A stretch of DNA of 41,515 nt from Prevotella ihumii (GCF_900155655.1 NZ_LT706987.1:372730-414244), one strand, 5' to 3'; numbered from the stretch's first letter, positions 15,583-24,623 are shown. Notes: a model not told the origin generated them from the sequence alone. Program-made: numbers and translations.

Positions 15583-16443
15583 TTATCCGTAGATAATATT
15601 ACCATTTTCGTCTAAAAATTCTTCGTCAATACCCTTCTCATAAGTAGTCATTGCACGAAGACTCATACCAATATTAGAGAAACCACCATCGTGATAGAGG
15701 TTCTGCATTGTTACCTTCTTGGTCAAGTCGGAGAACATTACGATGCAGTAGTCTGCACATTCGTCAGCCGAAGCGTTGCCTAATGGCGACATACGGTCGG
15801 CAAAGTCGAAGAGCTTATCCATACCCTTTACGCCCTGACCTGCGGTGGTCATTGTAGGCGACTGCGAAATGGTATTGATGCGTACATTCTTTTCACGACC
15901 ATAAATATAGCCAAAACTGCGTGCAATACTTTCCAACAATGCCTTTGCATCTGCCATATCGTTGTAACCAAAGAAGGTGCGTTGAGCTGCTACGTACGAG
16001 AGTGCAAGGATAGAACCGTACTCGCTGATAGCGTCAAGCTTCTTTGCGCTCTGTATCATTTTATGGAACGATACTGCCGAGATGTCAAGTGTTGTATTGA
16101 GCAATTTGTAGTCTAAGTCGTCGTAAGTCTTACGTTTACGAACGTTAGGCGACATACCAATAGAGTGTAATACGAAATCAATCTTTCCACCTAATATCTC
16201 CATTGAGCGACTGAATACATTCTCTAAGTCTTCTACACTTGTAGCATCTGCTGCTATAACTTCACAATTCAATTTCTCTGCCAATGCGTTTACAGTTCCC
16301 ATTCTTACGGCTACTGGGGTGTTGGAAAGTGTTATCACTGCTCCTTCTTCTACAGCCTTTTCGGCTACTTTCCACGCAATTGACTGTTCGTTGAGTGCAC
16401 CAAAAATGATGCCTCTTTTACCTTTTAATAAGTTGTAACTCAT
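15583..16443 (-). CDS. fabI: Enoyl-[acyl-carrier-protein] reductase (NADH)
   Basis: 286 aa, short-chain dehydrogenase fold of the FabI type. N-terminal LLKGKRGIIFGALNEQSIAWK is the FabI form of the nucleotide-binding motif (G-x5-S-I-A). VLHSIGMSPN (about 91-100) matches the HS(I/V)G segment. The catalytic pair is Tyr160-x6-Lys167 in FFGYNDMADAK. It reduces trans-2-enoyl-ACP in the last step of each fatty-acid elongation round and is the target of triclosan-type inhibitors. Single gene with its own promoter and terminator. Confidence 0.93.
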   Translation of the reverse strand: MSYNLLKGKRGIIFGALNEQSIAWKVAEKAVEEGAVITLSNTPVAVRMGTVNALAEKLNCEVIAADATSVEDLENVFSRSMEILGGKIDFVLHSIGMSPNVRKRKTYDDLDYKLLNTTLDISAVSFHKMIQSAKKLDAISEYGSILALSYVAAQRTFFGYNDMADAKALLESIARSFGYIYGREKNVRINTISQSPTMTTAGQGVKGMDKLFDFADRMSPLGNASADECADYCIVMFSDLTKKVTMQNLYHDGGFSNIGMSLRAMTTYEKGIDEEFLDENGNIIYG

Positions 16444-16466
16444 ATCTTTTCTTCTAAAGTAGGTTT

Positions 16467-16474
16467 CAAAGGTA
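16467..16474 (-). promoter_or_regulatory. -7 box for fabI
   Basis: Minus strand TACCTTTG, 24 bp upstream of the fabI ATG. No clear TTTG is found 19-20 bp further upstream. Confidence 0.5.
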
Positions 16475-16616
16475 CAACAAATAGTTGAGAAAGGAGGACA
16501 AGTGGTATATATTTTAGGAATTTAAAACCTTTCATACCTTGTTCACGTGCATCTTATTACTATTTTTATTCTATGGTTATCGTGGACGCTTGTTACCTTT
16601 TAAAAGCGTTATATTA

Positions 16617-16756
16617 TTGTTCTATTTTTCCTCGCATCATCTTTCAGAAATAAAACATCTATCTATGGTGTGCAAAACATATATGTTTGGCATTGCCAAA
16701 GTTCAACTTTGAGGTGGTAAAACATATATGTTTTGGGTGGTCAAACATATATGTTT
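16617..16756 (+). repeat. Dispersed ~140-bp intergenic repeat, copy 3
   Basis: Begins TTGTTCTATTTTTCC, followed by CATCATCTTTCAGAAATAA, both also present in copy 1. AAACATATATGTTT lies at 16675-16688, 16720-16733 and 16743-16756; CAAAGTTCAACTTTG at 16697-16711. It is the most complete copy and sits between fabI and the integrase gene, close to the probable left edge of the accessory island. Confidence 0.85.
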
Positions 16757-16890
16757 CGAATGCAACTAATCAAGGAAAATGAAGAATTATCGTATAATGC
16801 GAAAACTATCTGATAATGAGTGAGAAATGGAGTTAACTGTATAGAAGTGCGCTGATTGAAAAGAGCAGAAATATGTAGATTTGTGCAGAA

Positions 16891-16956
16891 GTTCAGTTAC
16901 TAAATCATTACCAAGATTGGGAATAGGTAACTAAATGCAGATATAGGTAACTGAAA
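16891..16956 (+). other. Repeated GTTAC-type sites upstream of the integrase (candidate arm sites)
   Basis: GTTCAGTTACTAAATC (16891-16906), GGTAACTAAA (16926-16935) and GGTAACTGAAA (16946-16956) repeat the same core in both orientations. The same two motifs (GTTCAGTTACCAAATC, GGTAACTAAAA) precede the broken integrase of the second element at 32219-32282. They are candidate arm-type binding sites or operators for this integrase family. The rest of the 16444-17053 gap holds the fabI promoter, repeat copy 3 and the integrase promoter. Confidence 0.5.
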
Positions 16957-17011
16957 TTATTTGGTTCGTGTGTTTGTTGCTTTGGTCGGCAGTTTTCTGC
17001 ATAAGTAAAGA

Positions 17012-17053
17012 ACGCTTTAATTCGGGTAACTTTGCCCATAAAGATTAAAGCGT
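17012..17053 (+). promoter_or_regulatory. Integrase promoter inside a 9-bp inverted repeat
   Basis: TAACTTTG (17027-17034) fits the -7 box. It is bracketed by ACGCTTTAA (17012-17020) and TTAAAGCGT (17045-17053), the latter ending directly before the ATG. The symmetric arms suggest an operator, or a leader hairpin affecting the start codon. Confidence 0.5.
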
Positions 17054-18283
17054 ATGAAAACAGTAAAGATGAAGGTGTTGCTCTACCTCAAAAAGAGCGG
17101 TATGGACAAGTCGGGTAAGGCTCCCATCATGGGACGTATCACGCTTGGAAGGAGTATTGCGCAGTTCAGTTGCAAACTGTCTTGCAACCCCGATTTGTGG
17201 AATCCCCGTGAAAGCAGAATGGACGGAAAGAGTCGTGAGGCAGTGGAAGTGAATGCCAGATTGGAAAGTCTGCTGCTATCCGTCCAAACAGCCTATCAGT
17301 CTCTGCTATCCAAAGATTGCCCATTTGATGCAACTGATATAAAAGAGGAATTTCAAGGAAGCGTTCAATCTAAGTGTATGCTTATTGAAAGACTGGATAG
17401 ACTCATCAAAGAGAAAGAAAACCATATAGGCATTGACATAAAGGGACAAAGCATATTTGGCTACCATTCCACTCGTACCCATTTGCAGAACTTTATAAAA
17501 AGTAGGTATAAGGTTTCTGATTTGGCTTTTTCACAGCTTACTGAGCAGTTCATCTACGACTTCCAACAATACTTTATGGGTATTTGTGGGTTTCAGGAAA
17601 GTACGTTCTATAATGCCGCTACCCATCTGAAAACGGTATGCAGATTGGCTTATCGTGAAGGATTAGCCGATATTTTATTGTTTGACAAAGTCAAGGTAAG
17701 CAAAGGCGACAAGAAACTACCCAAAGCTCTTGACAGGTGTTCGCTTGACAAACTAATGAACATACAGTTTGGAGAGTTGGAGGAAGAAATGGAAACCGCA
17801 AGGGACTTGTTTGTCTTTGCCTGCCATACGGGTGCAGCCTATTGCGATTTGATGGAGTTAAGCAGGTTGCATCTTGTCCGTGATGACGAGGGAAGTCTTT
17901 GGCTGAAGTTCAACAGGCAGAAGACTGGAGTACTTTGCCGTATCAAGTTGTTGCCCGAAGCCATCAGGATAATAGAGAAGTATCGAAGCAATGAAAGGGA
18001 AAGCCTATTGCCACAGATGAAATATGCCACCTATCAATCGTATCTTAAAGCATTGCGCCTAAGAGCAGGCATAGCCTTTCCCTTTACCACGCATACGGCA
18101 AGGCATACCTTTGCCACGCTCATTACCCTTGAACAAGGCGTACCGATAGAAACGGTAAGCAAGATGTTGGGGCATAGCAATGTGAGTATGACCGAGCGAT
18201 ATGCAAAGGTTACGCCACAAAAACTATTTGTGGAATTTGAGCGTTTCCTTTCTTTCACGGAGGATATGCAGATGAGTATTTAG
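17054..18283 (+). CDS. Tyrosine recombinase/integrase, first of a tandem pair
   Basis: 409 aa with the Bacteroidetes integrase layout: N-terminal arm-binding domain (about 1-100), core-binding SAM-like domain (about 105-215), catalytic domain (about 225-400). Catalytic residues seen: Lys290, His347 and Arg350 in HTARHTF, His374 in MLGH and Tyr383 in ERYAKV. The usual first Arg is missing; the site reads HTGAAYCD. Loss of this Arg is known in IntDOT of CTnDOT and relatives, so the enzyme may still be active. It should cut and join att sites of the island. It is followed after 30 bp by a second integrase, and tandem integrases are typical of small Bacteroides mobilizable elements. Confidence 0.88.
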   Translation: MKTVKMKVLLYLKKSGMDKSGKAPIMGRITLGRSIAQFSCKLSCNPDLWNPRESRMDGKSREAVEVNARLESLLLSVQTAYQSLLSKDCPFDATDIKEEFQGSVQSKCMLIERLDRLIKEKENHIGIDIKGQSIFGYHSTRTHLQNFIKSRYKVSDLAFSQLTEQFIYDFQQYFMGICGFQESTFYNAATHLKTVCRLAYREGLADILLFDKVKVSKGDKKLPKALDRCSLDKLMNIQFGELEEEMETARDLFVFACHTGAAYCDLMELSRLHLVRDDEGSLWLKFNRQKTGVLCRIKLLPEAIRIIEKYRSNERESLLPQMKYATYQSYLKALRLRAGIAFPFTTHTARHTFATLITLEQGVPIETVSKMLGHSNVSMTERYAKVTPQKLFVEFERFLSFTEDMQMSI

Positions 18284-18313
18284 CCATAGAATAGAAGCAT
18301 TAAAACTAAAATC

Positions 18314-19576
18314 ATGATGAGAAGTACATTTAAGACACTGTTTTATATCAACAGACAAAAGACCAAGGCAAATGGTCTGACCTCCATACTCTGCCGTATC
18401 ACGATAGATGGCAAGAACTCTGTCATTACTACAAACGAAGAATGTAAGCCTGCGGAGTGGAATGCCAAGCAAGGAATAACTACAGATAAGAAAACAAACC
18501 TTCGCCTGCAATCATTCAGAGAACAAGTAGAAAAGACCTATCAGGAACTGCTCCTAAAAGACGGGGTGATAAGTGCTGAACTGCTTAAAAACAGATTGCA
18601 AGGCATAGCAACTTCTCCTACCACTTTGTTGGAGCTTAGCAATACAGAACTACAATCGGTAAAGGAAGGTGTGGGCAAATCAAAGGCAGAAAGAACATAC
18701 ACTAACCTTTGCTATGCTAACAGGATGCTGTGTGAGTTTATCAAGGATATAGGTAACGAGGATATTGACATCCGTACCATTACAGAGGAGCTATTTGAGG
18801 AATACCGATTCTTTCTTAAAAAGAAAGGGTTGAAAAGCTCTACCATCAACAATTATCTTTGTTGGCTGAGCCGTTTAATGTTCCGTGCGGTAAGCCAGCG
18901 CATCATTCGTTATAATCCATTTGAGCATACAGAATATGAAAAGGTGGAAAAGGCTATCCGCTTTCTTATCAAGAGTGATGTGGCAAAGCTGATGGCAATG
19001 AAGATATGTGATAGCGATGCCGAACTTGCAAGACGAATGTTCGTCTTCTCCTGCTTCACAGGTTTAGCCATTACGGATATGGAACATTTGATGTTTGGGC
19101 ATATCAAGAGTGCCGCAGACGGACAAATATATATAAGAAAGGAGCGTCAGAAGACCAAGGTGGAGTTCATTGTGCCGTTACACCCCATTGCCAAGACGAT
19201 TATCGAGCAGCAAAGGCAACTAAAAGCGGTGAAAGAAGAAGGCAATAACACGGATATGGATAATCGTCTTATCTTTCAGCCCTGTTGCAGCAGAAGTGTG
19301 TTAGCAGCGAAGTTAAGCATCGTAGGCAAGGCTTGTGGTATCAAGCAACGTCTGTCCTATCACATGGCAAGACATACCTTCGGAACGATGTGCCTAAGTG
19401 CAGGTATCCCCATTGAGAGCATCGTCAAGATGATGGGACACGCATCAATTGCAAGTACGCAGATTTATGCACAGGTGACGGGCAGCAAGATTTCGGAAGA
19501 TATGGACAGACTTATAGCCAAGCATAAGTGTACTAATGAGATAATGGAAAAGGAAGCATATAAAACAGTGGTGTAA
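18314..19576 (+). CDS. Tyrosine recombinase/integrase, second of a tandem pair
   Basis: 420 aa; Met2 is an equally good start. Same three-domain layout as the preceding integrase but only distantly similar. Lys280 (RQKTK), His350 and Arg353 (YHMARHTFG), His376 (MMGH) and Tyr385 (TQIYAQV) are present. The first-Arg site reads FTGLAITDM, again without Arg. It begins 30 bp after the first integrase and is probably co-transcribed. The two may act together in excision and integration; which one acts at which step is unknown. Confidence 0.88.
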   Translation: MMRSTFKTLFYINRQKTKANGLTSILCRITIDGKNSVITTNEECKPAEWNAKQGITTDKKTNLRLQSFREQVEKTYQELLLKDGVISAELLKNRLQGIATSPTTLLELSNTELQSVKEGVGKSKAERTYTNLCYANRMLCEFIKDIGNEDIDIRTITEELFEEYRFFLKKKGLKSSTINNYLCWLSRLMFRAVSQRIIRYNPFEHTEYEKVEKAIRFLIKSDVAKLMAMKICDSDAELARRMFVFSCFTGLAITDMEHLMFGHIKSAADGQIYIRKERQKTKVEFIVPLHPIAKTIIEQQRQLKAVKEEGNNTDMDNRLIFQPCCSRSVLAAKLSIVGKACGIKQRLSYHMARHTFGTMCLSAGIPIESIVKMMGHASIASTQIYAQVTGSKISEDMDRLIAKHKCTNEIMEKEAYKTVV

Positions 19577-19810
19577 GGTCAGAGAGGGAAATGACCATTC
19601 CGCTGCAACTCCTTGTATCATAGTCTTTTATTTTTTTATTCTTTTTAATTGTAGCCATATTGTAGCCACAACAGAGTATTTTGAGAGTACACGCAGATAC
19701 TGCTACCCGAAATGCGCACTTGCATTTCTTGGGTTCAAAAGTACAAAAAAGTAGAACATCCTCCAAATTATTGTGGGAAAATGTTTTAGAAATCTTTTGG
19801 CTACAATTTT

Positions 19811-19861
19811 CAGTGCATGGTGCAAGTCTATATATATAGATAGACCTTGCACCATGCACTG
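19811..19861. other. Long hairpin downstream of the integrases
   Basis: CAGTGCATGGTGCAAG (19811-19826) pairs exactly with CTTGCACCATGCACTG (19846-19861). GTCTA/TAGAC inside extends the stem past a one-base bulge, giving about 21 bp over a TATATA-rich loop. No T-run follows, so a simple terminator is less likely. A recombination, replication or transfer site is possible. The rest of the 19577-20061 gap is AT-rich with the palindromes listed next. Confidence 0.6.
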
Positions 19862-19963
19862 ACAGTCCCAAAGATGTGATTGATTGATATGGCAGGCTAA
19901 AGATTTTCGCCTACGTATTGGGCAACACGGCAACAAATAACGCATAATGTTAAAAATGCAAAA

Positions 19964-19990
19964 TGGCAATATAATGCCAATATTGGCAAT
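19964..19990. promoter_or_regulatory. Clustered TGGCAAT/ATTGCCA palindromes
   Basis: TGGCAAT at 19964-19970, the 12-bp palindrome GCCAATATTGGC at 19976-19987 and an overlapping TTGGCAAT form three half-site copies within 27 bp, about 75 bp upstream of the small gene at 20062. They look like an operator for a replication-module regulator. Confidence 0.5.
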
Positions 19991-20061
19991 TTAATATTCT
20001 TTCTAAAGCCCTATTTGTTAAGAACTTTGCAGCATTATTTCTAACAAAAAGACGGATACAT

Positions 20062-20478
20062 ATGAAGACAAAGAAACAAAACTCTGGAAGTAACGCAAAA
20101 TTCTACGTTGTACTTCCGACGCTTGAAATCATGCTCTCCGCCAGCAAAAACTGCAAGCTAAGGGCAGGCTATGCCGATATGGAATATTCCAACTTTATGA
20201 AACACTGCAAGATGCAGACCGACCTTCGTATCAACACTTATGCAAGATGTGCCGCAGCCTTCGATATGGATGTGCTGCTGATACATCTCCCAAAGGGAAT
20301 GATTGATTCCATGATTGCAACCACACCCCATAAAAGCCTTCGCTTCTCCACAATGGAGCAGGAAGATCTCATCGTTATTCTCAATCGGCTGTGCAAGCTA
20401 GACAGTAGAAGATTTAAGCAGCATCTTATGCAGTTATTGCACCAATTGGGGAAGGACTCTGAATTTCCAGACGGATGA
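20062..20478 (+). CDS. Hypothetical protein of the integrase-replication module
   Basis: 138 aa, not recognised as a named family. Basic N-terminus (MKTKKQNSGSNAKF). A central segment MEYSNFMKHCKMQTDLRINTYARCAAAFDMD could form a helix-turn-helix. The last third is predicted helical with many Arg/Leu. It is the first gene of a short run that continues with two helix-turn-helix proteins and a primase/RepA-like protein, so a DNA-binding control role is plausible. AT-rich DNA with palindromes precedes it. Confidence 0.6.
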   Translation: MKTKKQNSGSNAKFYVVLPTLEIMLSASKNCKLRAGYADMEYSNFMKHCKMQTDLRINTYARCAAAFDMDVLLIHLPKGMIDSMIATTPHKSLRFSTMEQEDLIVILNRLCKLDSRRFKQHLMQLLHQLGKDSEFPDG

Positions 20479-20529
20479 TAATCCACGGAGAGCAACAATT
20501 CAATCCTAAACTGAAAAGAGAAGTAGCAT

Positions 20530-20928
20530 ATGACAGAAGAAGATAATTTACAAAAGACGGTAATTGCAGAGTTACGCTCACTAAGGAACGACATGGAGCG
20601 AATAGCCAGCTTTATCGTGGAAATGAGACGCGATTATTCCGTTTTGGAGGATAAGATGGAACTCAGTTCCTCCGACGTCATCAGACTCTTGGGCATTTCG
20701 CGGGCATCCCTTGCCCGATGGAGGGACACCAACGCAATCCCGTTCAGGTATATATCATGCAACCACGTTGCTTATCCGTTCAAGGGACTTTACGTCGCCG
20801 TCAAGAGCGGACGTGCCTCCTTCAAGGGTTTCAGACGGGTGGAAGCCCTGCAACGACTCAACGCCTACAAGGATGGTGTCCTTAAAGGATATATGGGAAA
20901 TGGTCAAACTTTATTTGAGGAACTATGA
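20530..20928 (+). CDS. Helix-turn-helix protein (excisionase/MerR-like fold)
   Basis: 132 aa. An N-terminal helix with coiled-coil character (about 1-40) leads to LSSSDVIRLLGISRASLARWRDTNAIPF, a helix-turn-helix of the type found in excisionases and transposon accessory proteins. Its stop overlaps the primase start by 4 bp (ATGA), so the two are co-translated. Probably a DNA-binding factor for excision or for the origin of the element. Confidence 0.75.
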   Translation: MTEEDNLQKTVIAELRSLRNDMERIASFIVEMRRDYSVLEDKMELSSSDVIRLLGISRASLARWRDTNAIPFRYISCNHVAYPFKGLYVAVKSGRASFKGFRRVEALQRLNAYKDGVLKGYMGNGQTLFEEL

Positions 20929-22988
20929 ACATCAAAGAAGAAATACTAAGCCGAACCAACAAAGGACTGGATGTGTTCTGCTTCTATATGCCCATCGACT
21001 TTGTGCCAAAGCGCAATTTTCGAAATCCTTTGTATGACGACAAGCGTGCATCGTGCAATATCTATCTCGACAACAAGTCCGGCTGCTACCGAATGAAGGA
21101 TTTTGGCAATGAAGCCTATTCGGGGGACTGTTTTTGGTTTGCAGCCACAATGCTCGGACTGGACGTGAGGAAAGACTTTGTTAAGGTGCTTGAAACCATA
21201 AATCGGGACTTGCAGCTGAATATTTGCATTGAAAGGAAAGAACATAGTAATCCCCACACAATGATGATGAAGCCTTGCAAACCAACCTTAGTACAACCAC
21301 CTAACCAGCTCAAGAAGATGGAAGGTAAAAAGTGGTACAAGCTAATTGAGCAATCTTTCAATGTCAAAGAACTAGACTATTGGGAGCAATATGGTATTGA
21401 TACTAAGACTCTGCAACGTTTTCATGTAAAGTCGCTTGCTCGCTATGAGTCTGTCTCCAATCAGGGTAAGCCGTTTACACTTGGTTCAACACATGAAGAT
21501 CCGATGTTTGCATACAGTATGGGAAAGTTTGTAAAAGTCTATCGCCCTAAGAGTAAGCTGCGCTTTCTTTATGGGGGTGAGAAAGTGAACGACTATGTTT
21601 TTGGCTTCCAGCAGCTGCCCAGCAAAGGGGATGTTGTTTTCATCACAGGTGGGGAGAAAGACGTGCTTTCACTTTCGGCTCATGGTTTCAATGCCATCTG
21701 TTTCAACAGTGAGACGGCACAGATTCCAGAGAATATCATCGAAGGGTTACAGCTCCGCTTTCGCCACATTATTATATTGTACGACTCTGATGAGACAGGC
21801 ATTAGAGAAGCTAAACGGCAGACAGATGCACTTGCTCAATACAAGGTATTGAGTCTAACCTTACCATTGCAAGGGGGTAAGTCGGAGAAGGATATATCGG
21901 ACTTCTTTGCCTTGGGCTATGAAGCAAAGGACTTGAAAGTGCTTCTTAATGATATGTTCACCAATATGTATGCACAGACGATGATGATATTGCAATCTTG
22001 TGAGATAGACTACGATAATCCGCCAGACGCTTCAAAGTCGGTGGTGGCAGTAAATGGTGTTCCGCTTGGAACGCAGGACAATCTGTTTTGTATCACAGGT
22101 GGAGAAGGAACAGGCAAAAGCAACTACATTGCCGCCATCCTTGCCGGCACTCTTGGGAGAGAACGATTAAAGGCAGAGCAAACCTTGGGATTGGAAGTAA
22201 CTGCCAACCCCAAAGGATTGGCTGTACTTCACTACGATACAGAGCAATCGGAGGCACAACTCTATAAGAACTTGGAGAAGACACTTCGCAGGGCTGGTAT
22301 CAAGTCCGTGCCAGAGTTTTATCATTCCCTCTATCTAGCATCGCTATCACGCAAGGACAGACTGAAAATCATTCGTGAGAGTATGGACTTGTTTCATCAC
22401 AAACACAGTGGAATTCATCTTGTGGTCATTGACGGTATAGCAGACCTGATACGCTCCGCCAACGACGAAACAGAGAGTATAGCCATCGTGGACGAACTCT
22501 ATCGATTGGCAGGAATTTACAATACTTGTATCATTTGCGTACTCCATTTTGTACCCAACGGCATCAAACTCAGAGGACATATAGGGTCTGAACTGCAACG
22601 CAAGGCTGCGGGCATTCTCTCCATCGAGAAAGATGACAATCCCGAACACTCGGTCGTCAAGGCATTGAAAGTGCGTGATGGAAGCCCGCTAGATGTGCCG
22701 ATAATGCTTTTTGGATGGGACAAGGAAGCCGATATGCACGTTTATCGTGGAGAAAAGTCGAAAGAGGATAAGGAAAAACGCAAGACCGATGAACTGTTGG
22801 CTGTTGTAAAGTCTGCATTCCGTGCCAAACTAAAGCTATCATATCAAGAGTTGTGCGATGTGTTGATGCGTGAAATGGAAATCAAGGATCGAACGGCAAA
22901 GAAGTATATTGCCTATATGAAGGAGCAGCGTATTTTGTCGCAAGACACAAGTGGTAACTATCAAAAAGGAGAATTATGTCATACATAG
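20925..22988 (+). CDS. Primase (Toprim)-RepA-like helicase fusion, replication protein
   Basis: 687 aa. The N-terminal part resembles the CHC2/primase lead domain ([20 protein letters not shown], then MKDFGN) but lacks a full zinc motif. A Toprim domain follows with [11 protein letters not shown] (about 239-249) and LYDSDETGI (285-293). The C-terminal half is an AAA/RepA-like ATPase with Walker A GGEGTGKS (392-399) and a Walker B of the form [10 protein letters not shown]. Such fusions replicate excised mobilizable elements and some phages. It overlaps the helix-turn-helix genes on both sides. The end of the protein may contain a winged-helix. Good evidence for domains; the exact role is inference. 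Confidence 0.85.
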   Translation: MNIKEEILSRTNKGLDVFCFYMPIDFVPKRNFRNPLYDDKRASCNIYLDNKSGCYRMKDFGNEAYSGDCFWFAATMLGLDVRKDFVKVLETINRDLQLNICIERKEHSNPHTMMMKPCKPTLVQPPNQLKKMEGKKWYKLIEQSFNVKELDYWEQYGIDTKTLQRFHVKSLARYESVSNQGKPFTLGSTHEDPMFAYSMGKFVKVYRPKSKLRFLYGGEKVNDYVFGFQQLPSKGDVVFITGGEKDVLSLSAHGFNAICFNSETAQIPENIIEGLQLRFRHIIILYDSDETGIREAKRQTDALAQYKVLSLTLPLQGGKSEKDISDFFALGYEAKDLKVLLNDMFTNMYAQTMMILQSCEIDYDNPPDASKSVVAVNGVPLGTQDNLFCITGGEGTGKSNYIAAILAGTLGRERLKAEQTLGLEVTANPKGLAVLHYDTEQSEAQLYKNLEKTLRRAGIKSVPEFYHSLYLASLSRKDRLKIIRESMDLFHHKHSGIHLVVIDGIADLIRSANDETESIAIVDELYRLAGIYNTCIICVLHFVPNGIKLRGHIGSELQRKAAGILSIEKDDNPEHSVVKALKVRDGSPLDVPIMLFGWDKEADMHVYRGEKSKEDKEKRKTDELLAVVKSAFRAKLKLSYQELCDVLMREMEIKDRTAKKYIAYMKEQRILSQDTSGNYQKGELCHT

Positions 22989-23284
22989 ACCAAAGAACCG
23001 AAGATATATGCCAGAAACGCTTGTTTGACAAGCTGATGACTGTCGAGGACAAACTTGATCGCTTGCTGGTTTTACAGGAACAATCCATCGACACGACCGT
23101 ACACCCTCCATTGAAACCTGAATACTTGGACATCATCGACGTTTCCAAGATACTCAAAGTGGAGCAGAAGACCATCTATAACTGGGTTTGGGCTGGAAAG
23201 ATACCCTATCTTAAAGCCAATGGGCGTTTACTCTTTCTCAGAGAAGAGATAGATGAGATGCTCCGAAAGCGGGAGGGATGGTAA
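22976..23284 (+). CDS. Helix-turn-helix excisionase-like protein
   Basis: 102 aa. N-terminal helical region followed by a MerR/excisionase-type helix-turn-helix: [37 protein letters not shown] and a helix ending MLRKREGW. It overlaps the end of the primase gene by 13 bp. In related Bacteroides elements such proteins serve as excision factors. No relaxase follows; the next gene is an Abi_2 defence gene with its own promoter. Confidence 0.8.
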   Translation: MSYIDQRTEDICQKRLFDKLMTVEDKLDRLLVLQEQSIDTTVHPPLKPEYLDIIDVSKILKVEQKTIYNWVWAGKIPYLKANGRLLFLREEIDEMLRKREGW

Positions 23285-23317
23285 TTATTGTTGCTTATAT
23301 TTTTTTATCCGCAATTA

Positions 23318-23349
23318 TTTTGTCGGGACAAAAATAATACTTACCTTTG
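23318..23349 (+). promoter_or_regulatory. Abi_2 promoter with overlapping dyad
   Basis: TTTG (23319-23322) and TACCTTTG (23342-23349) are separated by exactly 19 bp, a textbook Bacteroidetes promoter. The -33 box lies inside TTTTGTC-GG-GACAAAA (23318-23333), a dyad suited to a repressor. The segment GACAAAAATAATA resembles one ahead of the AbiE genes. Confidence 0.7.
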
Positions 23350-23365
23350 CAAGCAGAAAGTTGGT

Positions 23366-23437
23366 TGCGGTTTTACCGCACATGAAGATAACAGTACTCG
23401 CTTGGCATACCGTAAGATCTGCCGGCGAGTCATTTTT
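23366..23437 (+). promoter_or_regulatory. Two hairpins in the Abi_2 leader, the second terminator-like
   Basis: TGCGGT-TTT-ACCGCA (23366-23380) and ACTCGC (23396-23401) with GCGAGT (23425-23430), followed by CATTTTTTTA just before the ATG at 23449. A terminator-like stem upstream of the start suggests attenuation of the Abi_2 gene, though the second stem is only 6 bp. Confidence 0.4.
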
Positions 23438-23448
23438 TTATATATACT

Positions 23449-24375
23449 ATGGCAAATAAAAAATCACGTTCCATTCAGGAACAAATCGATTTACTGAAAG
23501 ATAGGGGTATGATTATTGAAGACGAGGATTTTGCCCGTCTTCACTTGAACCATATCAGCTACTACCGATTAAAGGGGTACTGGTGGGATATGCAAAAGGA
23601 CAGAGACCATCATATATTTATGGAGGAATCCAGATTTGAGGATGTTATCTCACGTTATTTCTTCGATAAGGAATTACGCCTGATACTGTTTGATGCCATT
23701 GAAGCGATAGAGATAGCACTACGAACAAAAATGATTTATCATCTCTCACAATCTTTTGGCGGGCTATTCTATACCGACAAAAAACTCTTTGTAAATGAAT
23801 CTCTCCACCAACAGCATATAGAGGATTTGATGAGCGAATTTATGCGCAGTGGTGAAGTCTTTATAAAAGAATACAAACGCAAATACGGAGTGTGGCAAGA
23901 CGGGAAATGTACATCATTTACCCAGCAGCCTGATGCGTGGGTGATTTTTGAGGTGGCAACTTTCGGTACCCTTTCAAAGATATACAAGAATCTCTGTCAT
24001 CAGTTACCGGAAAAGGCGAGAATTGCCAATGACTTCGGGCTTAACATACACACGGAACTCTCAAGCTGGCTCGAAGCTATATCCTATTTGAGGAATATTG
24101 TAGCCCATCATTCCAGAGTTTGGAGTCGGAATATGGTAAAACGACCTATGGATATCAACAATCCCAAAGGTATATGGCTGAGAAATCCTCTTTCGGAGTT
24201 TGCCAAGAAAAAGCCATATCTGATAATTACCTCTATGTTGTACCTGTGCAATGCTATCAATGCCGGAGACACTTACAAAAAGAAAATTATCTCATTGATA
24301 GAAGAACGTCCGGATATTCCAATTTACAAGATTGGCTTCCCTAATCATTGGAATAAAGAACCTATCTGGCAATAA
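23449..24375 (+). CDS. Abi_2-family (AbiD/AbiF-like) abortive-infection protein
   Basis: 308 aa. The start (SIQEQIDLLKDRGMII...LNHISYYRLKGYW) is characteristic of Abi_2 proteins. The C-terminal part has LRNIVAHHSRVWSRN, with the R-N-x3-H motif (Arg215-His220) that links this family to HEPN ribonucleases. Family members abort phage infection, probably by cutting RNA. It has its own strong promoter and a terminator. The gene is more AT-rich than the replication module and appears to be cargo. Confidence 0.85.
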   Translation: MANKKSRSIQEQIDLLKDRGMIIEDEDFARLHLNHISYYRLKGYWWDMQKDRDHHIFMEESRFEDVISRYFFDKELRLILFDAIEAIEIALRTKMIYHLSQSFGGLFYTDKKLFVNESLHQQHIEDLMSEFMRSGEVFIKEYKRKYGVWQDGKCTSFTQQPDAWVIFEVATFGTLSKIYKNLCHQLPEKARIANDFGLNIHTELSSWLEAISYLRNIVAHHSRVWSRNMVKRPMDINNPKGIWLRNPLSEFAKKKPYLIITSMLYLCNAINAGDTYKKKIISLIEERPDIPIYKIGFPNHWNKEPIWQ

Positions 24376-24449
24376 TGAATTTATGGAGATAATTCAACCA
24401 ATTATCATACACAATATAAGAATGCCAAGATAAAAATTTTTCAAAAATC

Positions 24450-24483
24450 GAAAGTCAAGCACAAGAACAAGTGCTTGACTTTC
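24450..24483 (+). terminator. Terminator after the Abi_2 gene
   Basis: GAAAGTCAAGCAC (24450-24462) and GTGCTTGACTTTC (24471-24483) form a perfect 13-bp stem with an 8-base loop. Confidence 0.75.
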
Positions 24484-24500
24484 ATTTGGATAACCAATAC

Positions 24501-24540
24501 ATATTTAGTGTCTCCATTTGGGTCTGAAACTCTGTGAATG
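24501..24540. repeat. 40-bp direct repeat, left copy, flanking the AbiE cassette
   Basis: Identical to 26376-26415. The right copy is the coding end of the helicase fragment (codons for ...[14 protein letters not shown] on the minus strand); here the same bases are non-coding. The two copies bracket 1.8 kb that holds only the AbiE pair and its control sequences. Confidence 0.85.
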
Positions 24541-24623
24541 GCTATCTTCAAAGGAAAGGCTATTTCTTTTAGCAAATATATATTTTTTCGTAGATTTTTG
24601 AGCTGACTATGGATTTTAATATG

